Numbered from the stretch's first letter, positions 34,460-43,907 are shown. The stretch is DNA of 64,000 nucleotides from JAVJUV01 sp040220415 (GCA_040220415.1 JAVJUV010000046.1:1-64000); one strand, 5' to 3'. A program made the numbers and translations. Notes: generated from the sequence alone by a model not told the origin.

Positions 34460-35455
34460 ATGAGCCACGCGACACTGCCTGACACCAATGTGCCCAAGCG
34501 CGCCGGCTGGATGCGCAGGAACAAGCTGGCGGTAGCGCCCTGGTTCTTCCTGGCCCCGGCGCTGATCTTCTTCAGCATCTACGTCGTCATTCCGATCTTC
34601 GAATCGATCTCGCTCAGCTTCTACGAGTGGAACGGGCTGTATCGCGCCGACGGAACCTCGACCGCCGAATGGATCGGCTTCGGCAATTACGTGAAGCTGT
34701 GGAGCGATCCGAATTTCTGGATGTCGCTGAAGAACAACGTGCTGTGGCTGGTGCTTTACATGCTGGCGGTGCCGGCGGGCCTGTTCATCGCGCTGTTCCT
34801 GAACCAGACCGTGACGGGAATGCGGTTCTACAAGTCGATGTTCTTCTTCCCCTTCGTCATCTCCCAAGTCGTCGTCGGCCTGATCTTCGGCTGGTTCTAC
34901 AACCCCGATTTCGGCGTCGTCGGCAGCATCTGGCAGGCCATCTTCTGCGAAGAGACGACGAACATCCTGGGCAACACCACCTTCAAATGCGACCGCCCGG
35001 TGCCCGACATCCTGTCCAGCCCCGAATACGCCACCTACGGCATCATCTTCGCCGGTCTCTGGCCGCAGATCGCCTATTGCATGATCCTCTACCTCACGGG
35101 CCTCAACAACGTCGCCGCCGACCAGATCGAGGCGGCGCGGCTGGATGGCGCGAAGGGCTGGAAGATGCTGTGGCACGTGGTGCTGCCCCAGTTGCGCCCC
35201 GCCACATTCATCGCCGTGGTCGTCACCGTGATCGGGGCGCTTCGGTCCTTCGACATGATCGCGATCATGACCCAGGGCGGTCCCTTCGGGTCCACCAACG
35301 TGCTGGCCTACTACATGTACGAGGTCGCGATCTCGGAATACGGCGAGCGCTATGGCTACGGCTCGGCCGTCGCCACCGTCCTGTTCCTGATCATGCTGGT
35401 CTACATCTCGTACTTCCTGTGGCGGATGTACCAGGACGAAAAAGGCAGCCGGTGA
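34460..35455 (+). CDS. Sugar ABC transporter permease (MalF/UgpA type)
   Basis: 331 residues, six helices plus a short N-terminal cytoplasmic tail (MSHATLPDTNVPKRAGWMRR). The EAA loop reads QIEAARLDGAKGWKMLWHVVLPQLRPA. A periplasmic insert of about 35 residues around FCEETTNILGNTTFKCDRPV contains two cysteines that could pair. GGGGAGGAG precedes the start; the stop overlaps the YjbR-family start by one base. Confidence 0.92.
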   Translation: MSHATLPDTNVPKRAGWMRRNKLAVAPWFFLAPALIFFSIYVVIPIFESISLSFYEWNGLYRADGTSTAEWIGFGNYVKLWSDPNFWMSLKNNVLWLVLYMLAVPAGLFIALFLNQTVTGMRFYKSMFFFPFVISQVVVGLIFGWFYNPDFGVVGSIWQAIFCEETTNILGNTTFKCDRPVPDILSSPEYATYGIIFAGLWPQIAYCMILYLTGLNNVAADQIEAARLDGAKGWKMLWHVVLPQLRPATFIAVVVTVIGALRSFDMIAIMTQGGPFGSTNVLAYYMYEVAISEYGERYGYGSAVATVLFLIMLVYISYFLWRMYQDEKGSR

Positions 35456-35817
35456 TGCCGCCGCTTCGCAGCCGCCTCGATACGATCTGCTCCGGCCTGC
35501 CGGGGGCCGGGAAATCGGACCCCTGGGGCGGCGGCCACGACGCCTGGAAGGTCGGCGGCAAGATGTTCGCCTGCATCGGCGCGGTCGATCCCGGCGTGTC
35601 GGTAAAGACGCCCGACACCGAAACGGCAACCATGCTGATCGAGGCCGGTGTCGGCACAAGGGCGCCCTACTTTCACAGGTCGTGGATACGGCTTCCCGAG
35701 GACGTGCCAGAGGACGAACTGAGGCACCGCGTCGTGGTCTCCTATGACATCGTGCGCGGCAGTCTGACGAAGAAACTTCAGGCGACCCTGGCCCCCCGGC
35801 CGGACATGGAGGACTGA
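35455..35817 (+). CDS. MmcQ/YjbR family protein inside the sugar operon
   Basis: 120 residues. The text LPGAGKSDPWGGGHDAWKVGGKMFACIGAVDPGVSVKTPD and APYFHRSWIRLPE-V-EDELRHRVVVSYDIVRGSLTKKLQ matches the MmcQ/YjbR (DUF419) family, small proteins with a CyaY-like fold proposed to bind DNA. Its start overlaps the preceding permease stop and it ends 3 bases before the next permease, so it is a fixed operon member. Function unknown. Confidence 0.82.
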   Translation: MPPLRSRLDTICSGLPGAGKSDPWGGGHDAWKVGGKMFACIGAVDPGVSVKTPDTETATMLIEAGVGTRAPYFHRSWIRLPEDVPEDELRHRVVVSYDIVRGSLTKKLQATLAPRPDMED

Positions 35818-35820
35818 ACG

Positions 35821-36669
35821 ATGTTCCCGAGACCGATCGAGAAATCCGGCGCCGCGGCCCGTGCCGGCTATCAGGCATTCCTGCCGTTTGCGCTGTTCAT
35901 CTGGCTTTTGCCGCTTCTTGCGATATTCGCCACCTCGATCCGGGGGGCAAAAGACATCAACTCGGGCAACATCTTCGGCTGGCCGAGCGAATTCAACATG
36001 ATCGACAACTACCTTGCGGTCTTCACCCAGTCCGAGGCGGCGACCTACATGCTGAACTCGGTGCTGATCACGGTGCCGTCCATGCTGATCTCGGTCGCAC
36101 TGGCCTGCCTTGCGGGCTATGCGCTGGCGATCTACCGTTTCCGGGTCGCGGTGCCGCTGTTCTTCCTCTTCGTGGCAGGCAACTTCATCCCCTTCCAGAT
36201 CCTGATGGTTCCGGTGCGGGACATGTCCGTCCAGACCGGCCTATACGACACCATCGCGGGCCAGTTCCTGTTCCATGCGGCGTTCCAGACCGGGTTCTGC
36301 ACGCTTTTCATGCGAAACTTCATCAAGGCGCTGCCGTTCGATCTGGTCGAATCCGCGCGGATCGAGGGCGTCGCGGAATGGAAGATCTTCTGGTACGTCA
36401 TCCTGCCGCTTGTGCGCCCGGCCATCGCCGCGCTTGCCGTGCTGATTTTCACCTTCGTCTGGAACGACTTCTTCTGGGCCAACGTCCTGACGCAGGGTGA
36501 AAGCGCCAAGCCGATCACCGCGGGCGTGCGCGCGCTGAACGGGCAGTTCGTCAACAACTGGCACCTCGTGTCCGCCGCCTCGCTGATGGCCGCGATCCCG
36601 CCGGTCCTGATGTTCTTCCTGATGCAGAAACACTTCATCGCCGGCCTGACGCTGGGCGCCGTCAAATGA
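35821..36669 (+). CDS. Sugar ABC transporter permease (MalG/UgpE type)
   Basis: 282 residues, six helices. The EAA loop is LVESARIEGVAEWKIFWYVILPLVRPAI, and the C-terminus is GLTLGAVK, the usual MalG-class ending. It completes the transporter with the permease at 34460 and the ATPase at 31171. Its stop overlaps the alpha-galactosidase start by four bases. Confidence 0.92.
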   Translation: MFPRPIEKSGAAARAGYQAFLPFALFIWLLPLLAIFATSIRGAKDINSGNIFGWPSEFNMIDNYLAVFTQSEAATYMLNSVLITVPSMLISVALACLAGYALAIYRFRVAVPLFFLFVAGNFIPFQILMVPVRDMSVQTGLYDTIAGQFLFHAAFQTGFCTLFMRNFIKALPFDLVESARIEGVAEWKIFWYVILPLVRPAIAALAVLIFTFVWNDFFWANVLTQGESAKPITAGVRALNGQFVNNWHLVSAASLMAAIPPVLMFFLMQKHFIAGLTLGAVK

Positions 36670-38750
36670 TCCGAAGCTGGCGTCTGGACGACGACCGACA
36701 GACCCTCGTCCTCGGATGCCGCGAGGACAGGCTGGCCGAGGTCGTCTACTGGGGCGCGCGCCTGCCGGACGACGAGGATCCGGCGACGCTCAGTGCGGCC
36801 CACGCGATCGACGTGACCGGGGGCATGCTGGACCGGAACCCCGAGGTTTCGATCTGCCCCGAGGCCACGCGCAGCTTTCCCGGCCAGCCGGGGCTGGTCC
36901 TGCGCGACGGGGACGGCGCCGCGCTTTTTCCGACGTTCCGCCTTGACCGCGCAGAGACGCGCGACGACGGCCTGACCCTGATCTGCCGCGACCAGGACGG
37001 ACTTCTGACCTATACGGCGGATTTCGCCATCGACCCGGCGACGCATGTCATCTCGGCCGGCGCCACGCTGACCGCCGCGCGTCCGGTGCATCTGCACTGG
37101 CTTTCCGCCCCGGTCTTCCCGGCGCCGCAGCTTTCGGACGAGATGATCGACGTCTCGGGCCGCTGGTGCGGCGAGTTCCAGCCGAACCGCACGCCCTGGT
37201 CCCCCGGCATCCGCCAGCGCGAAAGCCGCATCGGGCGCACCGGGCACGAGCATTTCCCCGGCCTGATCGTCCCCTGCCGGGGCGCCACCAATACACGCGG
37301 TGAGGCCTATGCCTTCCATTACGGCTGGTCGGGCGGTCACCGGATGGTGGCCGAGGAACTGCCCGACGGCCGCCGGCAAGTCCAGTTCGGCCACGCCACG
37401 GGCATCGAGACCGCGCCCCGGACCGAGTTCCAGACCGGCACGCTTCACGCCGTCTACTCGGGCGACGGGCTGAACGGCTGTGCCGTCGCTTTCCAGCGCC
37501 ACCTGCGCGACCGGGTCGTGACCTGGCCGAAGCCCGGCCGCCCGCGCCCGGTGCATTACAACTGCTGGGAAGCGGTCTATTTCGATCACAGGATCGACGT
37601 GCTGAAAGACATCGCCAGCCGCGCCGCCGCCCTTGGCGCAGAGCGGTTCGTGCTGGACGACGGCTGGTTCGGACGCCGCGACGACGACACCAGCGCGCTG
37701 GCCGACTGGGAAGTTGATCCGCGCAAGTATCCGGAAGGACTGGACCCCTTGATTACCCATGTCAGGGACCAGGGCATGACTTTCGGCATCTGGTTCGAGC
37801 CCGAGATGATCAACCCCGACAGCGACACGTTCCGCACCCATCCCGACTGGGCGCTGGGGCCCGAGGACCAGATCCCCGGCCGTCACCAGCAGGTCCTCGA
37901 CATGGCCAACCCGGAAGTGCGCGACAACCTCTTCGAGCGGATCGGCGCGATCCTGTCGGCGCATGACATCGACTACATCAAATGGGACCACAACCGCGTC
38001 CTGCCGATGCCCGACGCCGCCCAGACGCGCGGCACCTACGATCTGCTCGACCACCTGCGCGCCGCGTTCCCGCAAGTGGAAATCGAAAGCTGCGCCTCGG
38101 GCGGCGGGCGCATCGACTTCGGCATCATGCAGCGCGTCCAGCGCGTCTGGCTGTCAGATTCGAACGATGCGCTGGAGCGCTTGCGCATCCAGCACGACGC
38201 CGCCCTTTTCCTGCCGCTGGCCGTCACCGGCAGCCACGTCGGCCCCCGCACCTGCCACACCTCGGGGCGGGTCTTCGACATCCGGTTTCGCGCCTGGGTC
38301 GCCGCCCAGCGCCACATGGGCTTCGAGATGGACCCGCGCGAACTGACCGGGGACGAGGCCCGGGTGCTGAAGCGCGTGACCGCCTGGTGGAAGGCCAACC
38401 GCGACTGGATGCAGACCGCCGATATCCTGCGGCTGGACAGCGCCGATCCCGCCGTGATCGCCGAGCAGCAACTGGCGGACGACGGCGGGCGCTTCGTCGT
38501 CTTCGCCGGCAAGGCCGCCACGTCGGCCCAGATCGCGCCGCGCCCGCTTCGGCTGACGCGGCTCGCGCCCGGCGCGCAGTACCGGATCGACCTTGTGAAC
38601 CGCGAAGACGCGCACCGCCTGTCACGCGGCGCGCCGATCCTGAAGGACGGACCGATCACGGTCAGCGGGGCCTACCTGATGAGCCACGGGCTGACCCTGC
38701 CGTGGAGCTTTCCCGACACGATGTGGGTGCTGGAGGGAACGCTGGTCTAG
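36666..38750 (+). CDS. Alpha-galactosidase, GH36
   Basis: 694 residues, normal for GH36. The nucleophile is Asp441 in YIKWDHNR and the acid/base is Asp498 in WLSDSNDALERLRIQ. RFVLDDGWFGRRDDD and ESCASGGGRIDFGIM are further family blocks. No signal peptide is seen, so imported alpha-galactosides (melibiose, raffinose type) would be cleaved in the cytoplasm. It is the last gene of the ABC operon; its stop overlaps the stop of the convergent MOT1 gene. Confidence 0.95.
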   Translation: MIRSWRLDDDRQTLVLGCREDRLAEVVYWGARLPDDEDPATLSAAHAIDVTGGMLDRNPEVSICPEATRSFPGQPGLVLRDGDGAALFPTFRLDRAETRDDGLTLICRDQDGLLTYTADFAIDPATHVISAGATLTAARPVHLHWLSAPVFPAPQLSDEMIDVSGRWCGEFQPNRTPWSPGIRQRESRIGRTGHEHFPGLIVPCRGATNTRGEAYAFHYGWSGGHRMVAEELPDGRRQVQFGHATGIETAPRTEFQTGTLHAVYSGDGLNGCAVAFQRHLRDRVVTWPKPGRPRPVHYNCWEAVYFDHRIDVLKDIASRAAALGAERFVLDDGWFGRRDDDTSALADWEVDPRKYPEGLDPLITHVRDQGMTFGIWFEPEMINPDSDTFRTHPDWALGPEDQIPGRHQQVLDMANPEVRDNLFERIGAILSAHDIDYIKWDHNRVLPMPDAAQTRGTYDLLDHLRAAFPQVEIESCASGGGRIDFGIMQRVQRVWLSDSNDALERLRIQHDAALFLPLAVTGSHVGPRTCHTSGRVFDIRFRAWVAAQRHMGFEMDPRELTGDEARVLKRVTAWWKANRDWMQTADILRLDSADPAVIAEQQLADDGGRFVVFAGKAATSAQIAPRPLRLTRLAPGAQYRIDLVNREDAHRLSRGAPILKDGPITVSGAYLMSHGLTLPWSFPDTMWVLEGTLV

Positions 38751-39871
38751 GCGCGGTGGCCCGCGAAGATGCGCCGGACGATGGCCTTGCGGATCATCTC
38801 GGCGATGGTGCCCAGGATCAGCGCGGCCAAGGGGTTCCAGAAGACGACGCCCAGCGCCGTGACCGCGATCACCGGGCGGCAGGACGGCACCGCGTCGAAC
38901 AGGCGCTTCGAGAACGCCAGGTCGGCCGAGGCGACCAGCAGCAGCGCCGCCAGGGCGACGCCGGGGATCAGCGCAAGCACCGCAAAGCCCCCCGGCGCCA
39001 GCGCCAGCGCGCCCAGCGCCAGCCCGATCATCAGGGGCGCGCCCCCGGTCCGGGCGCCGAATTTCCGATGCGCCGCCGCGCCGCCGGCACCGTGGCACAT
39101 GGGCAGCGCGCCCAGAGGCGCCAGGCACAGGTTCGCGATCCCCGAAGTCACCGCCAGCTTGCGCGGCGTGACGCCCGCCGCCCGTTCTCCGAACGAATCC
39201 TGCATGACGATGGCGGTCAGAAGAATGGCGTTGGTCAGCGTCAGCGACAACTGCGGCAGCGCGAGACCGCCCAGGGCGACGGCGACGATCCCCTCGCCCG
39301 ACGCCTCTGAAGGCGCGGCCATCTCGACGCCCGGCAGACCAAGCAGCAGCCCCGACGGCACCGCCAGGACGACGAAAATCAGCGCCGCTGGCAGGCCGGC
39401 CCGGATCAGCGCCAGCAGCAGCGCCAGCGCCAGCACGCCCATGACCGGCGCTTCCGCCATCATCCGCAGCGCCACCAGCCCCAGCAGGATGCCAAGACCC
39501 AGTTGCAGACCCGAGATCACCGATTGCGGCACCAGCCGCAGCAGCCGGTCGATCCAGCCCGTCGCACCCAGAACCAGCAGGACCGCCCCGATGACGACAC
39601 CCGCCAGGGCCACCGCCGCGGGCGGCACCTGGGTGATCAGCATCACCGCGACCAGCGCCTTCATCGGCTGCACCGGCACCGGCAGCCGGTAGGCGAAAGC
39701 GGTGAAGACATAGAAGGCCGCGAACCCCAGAAGCACCGGCATCGGGGACAGCCCGCCCAGCGCGACGGCGGCGATCATCAGGGGCAGCAGCGTGCCCAGA
39801 TCGCCCAGCGCCCCGCTGGCCTCTTTCACATCAAAGGCGAAGTCCCTGTTCAAACGCTGAAATCCTCCCAA
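38747..39871 (-). CDS. MOT1-type molybdate/sulfate transporter family protein
   Basis: 374 residues with ten or more helices. EASGALGDLGTLLPLMIA near the N-terminus and RLPVPVQPMKALVAVM are the two MOT1-family signatures, and GAGGAAAHRKFGARTGG lies in the second half. MOT1 proteins of eukaryotes carry molybdate; bacterial members are little studied and may move molybdate or sulfate. It follows the trmO gene only loosely (37 bases). Confidence 0.85.
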   Translation of the reverse strand: MGGFQRLNRDFAFDVKEASGALGDLGTLLPLMIAAVALGGLSPMPVLLGFAAFYVFTAFAYRLPVPVQPMKALVAVMLITQVPPAAVALAGVVIGAVLLVLGATGWIDRLLRLVPQSVISGLQLGLGILLGLVALRMMAEAPVMGVLALALLLALIRAGLPAALIFVVLAVPSGLLLGLPGVEMAAPSEASGEGIVAVALGGLALPQLSLTLTNAILLTAIVMQDSFGERAAGVTPRKLAVTSGIANLCLAPLGALPMCHGAGGAAAHRKFGARTGGAPLMIGLALGALALAPGGFAVLALIPGVALAALLLVASADLAFSKRLFDAVPSCRPVIAVTALGVVFWNPLAALILGTIAEMIRKAIVRRIFAGHRA

Positions 39872-39908
39872 CCGCAGGCTAACGCCCGGGCAGGCTTTTG
39901 GGAAGTCC

Positions 39909-40382
39909 TCACGCCCCTTTCGGCGGGGCCTGCACGGTAAAGCCGCAGCGGTCGGGCTTGAGGTCGATCAGCGGCGTTCCGTCCAGGCAGTCAAGGCCCC
40001 GAACCTCAAGCACGTTGCCCTCGCGTCCCACGAACCGCACCCGCGACAGGCCGATGGGGTTGGGCCGCACCGGCGAGCGCAGCGAAAAGGTGCCGGTGGT
40101 GCGCCCGTTCGATTTCGGGCTTTGCCGCACCAGGTCGCGCCGGCTGCGGTCCAGCCAGTAGAAGACCTCGATCACCTCGAAATTCTCCAGCCCGTCCAGC
40201 GCATCGGCCCAGACCGGGTCGACCTCGATCCGGCAGACCGGGCCGTCGTCGGGGTCGCCCTGCCGCGGGCACTGGTCGCGCGTCGCGAATGGCGTCCTGA
40301 TCACGCCGATGAACCGCAGCGCCGCATCCGCCGCCGGCGGCAGATCGACCGCCACTTCGCCTTCCCGCAATTCGTCGCTCAT
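39909..40382 (-). CDS. trmO: tRNA (N6-threonylcarbamoyladenosine37-N6)-methyltransferase, TrmO
   Basis: 157 residues of the YaeB/TsaA (UPF0066) family. FIGVIRTPFATRDQCPRQG, LENFEVIEVFYWLDRSRRD and TFSLRSPVRPNPIGLSRVRF are the family blocks; RPNPIG is the strongest. TrmO transfers a methyl from S-adenosylmethionine to t6A37 of threonine tRNAs. Some short paralogues have other roles, so the tRNA target is inferred from family. Confidence 0.87.
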   Translation of the reverse strand: MSDELREGEVAVDLPPAADAALRFIGVIRTPFATRDQCPRQGDPDDGPVCRIEVDPVWADALDGLENFEVIEVFYWLDRSRRDLVRQSPKSNGRTTGTFSLRSPVRPNPIGLSRVRFVGREGNVLEVRGLDCLDGTPLIDLKPDRCGFTVQAPPKGA

Positions 40383-40455
40383 GAGCCATCTCCCGCTGCT
40401 GCCGGCAGTCTACACCCCCCTTGACCCCGCCGCCACTCCCCGCCAAGACCGGGCC

Positions 40456-41097
40456 ATGACCCGTATCGCCCTCATCACCGGCGCCTCGCGCGGCCTTGGC
40501 GCCGCGCTGGCCGAGCGCCTTGCCGCCACCCACCATATCGTCGCCGTCGCCCGGACCGTCGGCGCGCTGGAAGAGCTTGACGACCGCATCCAGGCGGCCG
40601 GCGGCTCGGCCACGCTGGCGCCGATGGACGTGACCCGGCCCGAGGCGATGGCGCAGCTCTGCCGGGGCATCTACGACCGCTGGGGCCATGCCGATCTGTG
40701 GGCGCATGCCGCGATCCACGCGGCACCGCTGTCGCCCGCACCGCACATCGACGCCAAGGACATGACGAAGTCGATCGACACCAACGTCAGCGCGACCGCG
40801 ACGCTGATCCAGATGGTCGCACCGCTGCTTGCCGCCGCCGAGGACGGGCAGGCGCTGTTCTTCGACGATCCGCGCGCGGGCCAGAAGTTCTTCGGCGCCT
40901 ACGGCGCCACCAAGGCCGCCCAGATCGCGCTGGCGACAAGCTGGCAGGCCGAGACGGTGAACACCGGTCCCCGGGTTCACATCCTGACGCCGCCGCCGAT
41001 GCCGACCGCGACCCGCGCGCGTTTCTTCCCCGGCGAGGACCGCGACGCCCTGACCCTGCCCGCCGATGCGGCGAAAAGCCTGCTTTCGCATCTCTGA
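40456..41097 (+). CDS. SDR-family protein with altered active site
   Basis: 213 residues. The Rossmann start MTRIALITGASRGLGAALAERL and the YGATK motif (Tyr149, Lys153) are clear. The strand that normally ends in the catalytic serine reads ALFFDDPRAGQKFFGAY, so no serine stands at the expected position, and NNAG is replaced by AHAAI. It may use a different residue or be non-catalytic. ATG 40456 begins the conserved fold; the longer frame is not supported. Substrate unknown. Confidence 0.78.
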   Translation: MTRIALITGASRGLGAALAERLAATHHIVAVARTVGALEELDDRIQAAGGSATLAPMDVTRPEAMAQLCRGIYDRWGHADLWAHAAIHAAPLSPAPHIDAKDMTKSIDTNVSATATLIQMVAPLLAAAEDGQALFFDDPRAGQKFFGAYGATKAAQIALATSWQAETVNTGPRVHILTPPPMPTATRARFFPGEDRDALTLPADAAKSLLSHL

Positions 41098-41188
41098 CCG
41101 CCCCGAACGGCACGAAAGCGGGGGCGCCTGCCTTGCCCCTCCCGCGCCCCTCGCCTAATCAGTAGCCGTAAGGAAAAAGGGGCAGTAC

Positions 41189-41974
41189 ATGCGGATTCTC
41201 ATCACCAACGACGACGGCATCAACGCACCGGGACTGCGGGTGCTTGAATCCATCGCCGGAGAAATCGCGGGCGAGGATGGCGAGGTCTGGGTCGTGGCCC
41301 CCGCCTTCGAGCAATCGGGCGTCGGTCACTGCATCAGCTATACCCACCCGACGATGCTGTCGCAATTCGGCGAACGCCGTTTCGCCGCCGAGGGCTCGCC
41401 TGCCGACTGCGTGCTTGCCGGTATCTACCAGGTGATGAAGGACACGCCCCCGGACCTGGTTCTTTCCGGCGTGAACCGGGGCAACAACGCCGCCGAGAAC
41501 GTCCTCTATTCCGGCACCATCGGCGGCGCCATTGAAGCCGCGCTGCAAGGCGTTCCCGCCATCGCGCTCAGCCAGTTCTACGGCCCCGAGAACGTCGATC
41601 TCGACAACCCGTTCGAGGCCGCCGCCGAACATGGCGTCGATATCGTGCGCAAGCTTCTGCGCCACGGCCACTGGGACGAGGGCGGCTACCGCACCTTCTA
41701 CAACGTGAATTTCCCGCCGATCCCGTCAGCCGACGTCAAGGGCCTGAAGGTCGCCACGCAGGGCGTGCGCCCCGAGACGCGCCACTCGGTCGAGCCGCAT
41801 ATCTCGCCCTCGGGCCGGTTGTTCATGTGGGTGCGCGGCGGGCCGCAGCACGTGCCCTCGGGGCCGGGCAGCGACGTGACGGCCAACATCGACGGCTATA
41901 TCTCGGTGACGCCCCTGCGCGCCGACCTGACAGCACACGACCTGATCGACACCCTGAAGGAGCGGCTTGAATGA
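41189..41974 (+). CDS. surE: 5'-nucleotidase SurE
   Basis: 261 residues. MRILITNDDGINAPGLRVLE holds the metal-binding Asp pair, VVAPAFEQSGVGHCISYT and SGVNRGNNAAENVLYSGTIGGAIEA complete the SurE signature. It dephosphorylates nucleoside monophosphates with divalent metal. The order surE-pcm-nlpD is the classic proteobacterial arrangement. AAGGAAAAAGGGG precedes the start and its stop overlaps pcm (ATGA). Confidence 0.96.
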   Translation: MRILITNDDGINAPGLRVLESIAGEIAGEDGEVWVVAPAFEQSGVGHCISYTHPTMLSQFGERRFAAEGSPADCVLAGIYQVMKDTPPDLVLSGVNRGNNAAENVLYSGTIGGAIEAALQGVPAIALSQFYGPENVDLDNPFEAAAEHGVDIVRKLLRHGHWDEGGYRTFYNVNFPPIPSADVKGLKVATQGVRPETRHSVEPHISPSGRLFMWVRGGPQHVPSGPGSDVTANIDGYISVTPLRADLTAHDLIDTLKERLE

Positions 41975-42615
41975 CGGACGACGCCGCCGAGCGTCAGATG
42001 GCTTTCCTTTTCGCGCTGCGGCAACGCGGCGTGATGGACAAGCGCGTGCTGGAAGCGATGGAGAAGGTCGACCGCGGCGCCTTCGTCCGGGGGCTGTTCT
42101 CGGAACGCGCCTACGAGGACATGCCGCTGCCCATCGCCTGCGGCCAGACCATCAGCCAGCCCTCGGTCGTGGGTCTCATGACCCAGGCGCTGGATGTCCA
42201 GCCGCGCCACAAGGTGCTCGAGGTCGGCACCGGGTCGGGCTACCAGGCCGCGGTGCTCAGCCACCTTGCCCGCCGGGTCTATACGGTCGACCGCCACAAG
42301 CGGCTGGTGACCGAGGCGCAGGCGGTCTTCGACGCCCTCGGGCTGACCAACATCACCGCCTTTCCCGCGGACGGATCGCGCGGCCTGCCCGAACAGGCGC
42401 CGTTCGACCGCATCCTTGTCACCGCCGCCGCCGAGGACCCCCCAGGACCCTTGTTGGCAGAGTTGAAAACAGGCGGTATCATGGTTGTGCCGGTGGGACA
42501 GTCGGACAACGTGCAGACCCTCATCAAGGTCACGCGGACCGAGACGGGTTACGACTATGACGAATTGCGGCCGGTGCGTTTCGTTCCCCTCGTCGAGGGG
42601 ATGGGTCAGGACTGA
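41971..42615 (+). CDS. pcm: Protein-L-isoaspartate O-methyltransferase
   Basis: 214 residues. SAM-binding motif VLEVGTGSGYQAAVLSHLA, the preceding substrate block IACGQTISQPSVVGLMTQAL and the closing LKTGGIMVVPVG identify the PCMT family. It repairs isoaspartyl residues in aged proteins. Overlaps surE by four bases and is followed 65 bases on by the LysM/M23 lipoprotein gene. Confidence 0.96.
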   Translation: MTDDAAERQMAFLFALRQRGVMDKRVLEAMEKVDRGAFVRGLFSERAYEDMPLPIACGQTISQPSVVGLMTQALDVQPRHKVLEVGTGSGYQAAVLSHLARRVYTVDRHKRLVTEAQAVFDALGLTNITAFPADGSRGLPEQAPFDRILVTAAAEDPPGPLLAELKTGGIMVVPVGQSDNVQTLIKVTRTETGYDYDELRPVRFVPLVEGMGQD

Positions 42616-42680
42616 TCGGCCCACGGTATTATAGCGAAACGGTCCCGGAAAGAGGGCCGGTGAGCGGTGAGGATAGAGCA

Positions 42681-43817
42681 ATGAAAATCAAGGCATTTCC
42701 CTTTCGAGCGGCGTTGATGGGCGTCTCCGTTCTGGCGCTCGGCGCCTGCGGCGGCGCCGGAGGGTTCGACTTCGATCTGCGCGGCGGCGCGGGCGTGCTG
42801 GACACGTCGGACGCGGTCAGGAACGCCACTTCGGCGCGTCCCCAGCCCGACGCGCGCGGCGTCATTTCCTATCCGGGCTACCAGGTCGCCATCGCGCAGC
42901 GCGGCGATACGATCGAATCCGTCGCCGCGCGGATCGGCACCGATGCGGTGACGCTGGCCAGCTACAACGCCATCCCCCAGAACACCACGCTGCGCGACGG
43001 CGAGATCATCGCGCTGCCCAGCCGGGTCTCGGAACCGGGGTCGGGCGCGCTTGTCGGCGGCAACGTCGATGTCGCGACGATCGCGGGCGCGGCCATCGAC
43101 CGGGCCGACGGCGCGCCGGGACTGCCCGCGGGCGCCCAGCCGACCCGGCACCGGGTCGCACCGGGCGAAACCGCCTTCTCGATCGCCCGGCTCTACGACG
43201 TGCCGGTCGCCGCACTTGCCGAATGGAACGGCCTTGGCCCCGACCTTGCGCTGCGCGAAGGCCAATACCTGCTGATCCCTACACCTGCGCCCGACGCCGG
43301 CGTCCAAGTGGCCTCGCTCGACCCGATCGAGGCGCCGGGTTCGGGATCGGTGACGCCGGTGCCGCCCTCGGCCTCGCAACCCCTGCCGCAGGAAGACACC
43401 CGCACCGCGGCGGCCGCCGCACCCGCGGCCGAGCCGCTGCGCGAAAGCCAGACCGCCGCCTCGGACACGGCGCGTCTCAGGATGCCGGTCCAGGGCCGGA
43501 TCATCCGCACCTATCAGAAGGGCCAGAACGACGGGATCGGCATCTCGGCCAGCGCCGGCACCGCGGTCACCGCCGCGGACGACGGCACCGTTGCCGCGAT
43601 CACCCGCGACACCGACCAGGTTCCGATCCTGGTGGTGCGCCACGAAGGCAACCTTCTGACGGTCTATGCAGGTGTCGATCAGATCGCCGTCAAGAAGGGC
43701 GACACGGTCAAGCGCGGCCAGAAGATCGCCGTCGTACGCGCGGCGACACCGCCCTTCCTGCACTTCGAGGTGCGCGAGGGCTTCGAAAGCGTCGATCCGG
43801 GGCCCTATCTGAACTGA
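42681..43817 (+). CDS. NlpD-like lipoprotein, LysM plus degenerate M23 domain
   Basis: 378 residues. Signal peptide with lipobox LGAC (Cys near residue 23) points to lipidation. Two LysM peptidoglycan-binding domains follow (VAIAQRGDTIESVAARIG and HRVAPGETAFSIARLYDV), a Pro/Ala-rich linker, then an M23/LytM domain (about residues 270-378) ending HFEVREGFESVDPGPYL. The first zinc ligands (H-x3-D) are replaced by QNDGIGIS, so it is probably an amidase activator like NlpD rather than an enzyme. Start ATG 42681. Confidence 0.88.
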   Translation: MKIKAFPFRAALMGVSVLALGACGGAGGFDFDLRGGAGVLDTSDAVRNATSARPQPDARGVISYPGYQVAIAQRGDTIESVAARIGTDAVTLASYNAIPQNTTLRDGEIIALPSRVSEPGSGALVGGNVDVATIAGAAIDRADGAPGLPAGAQPTRHRVAPGETAFSIARLYDVPVAALAEWNGLGPDLALREGQYLLIPTPAPDAGVQVASLDPIEAPGSGSVTPVPPSASQPLPQEDTRTAAAAAPAAEPLRESQTAASDTARLRMPVQGRIIRTYQKGQNDGIGISASAGTAVTAADDGTVAAITRDTDQVPILVVRHEGNLLTVYAGVDQIAVKKGDTVKRGQKIAVVRAATPPFLHFEVREGFESVDPGPYLN

Positions 43818-43907
43818 TCGGCCCCGGCATCCGGGACATCGCGCCTGACAGGCGCGGCGTCCCCGACGCCGATCGAGATGCTTTGGTGATACCGGAAAGC
43901 GGGCCGG

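Noticed and set aside
33092..35878. 928-codon open frame on the minus strand
   Set aside because: Runs antisense to the sugar-binding and permease genes; no conserved content.
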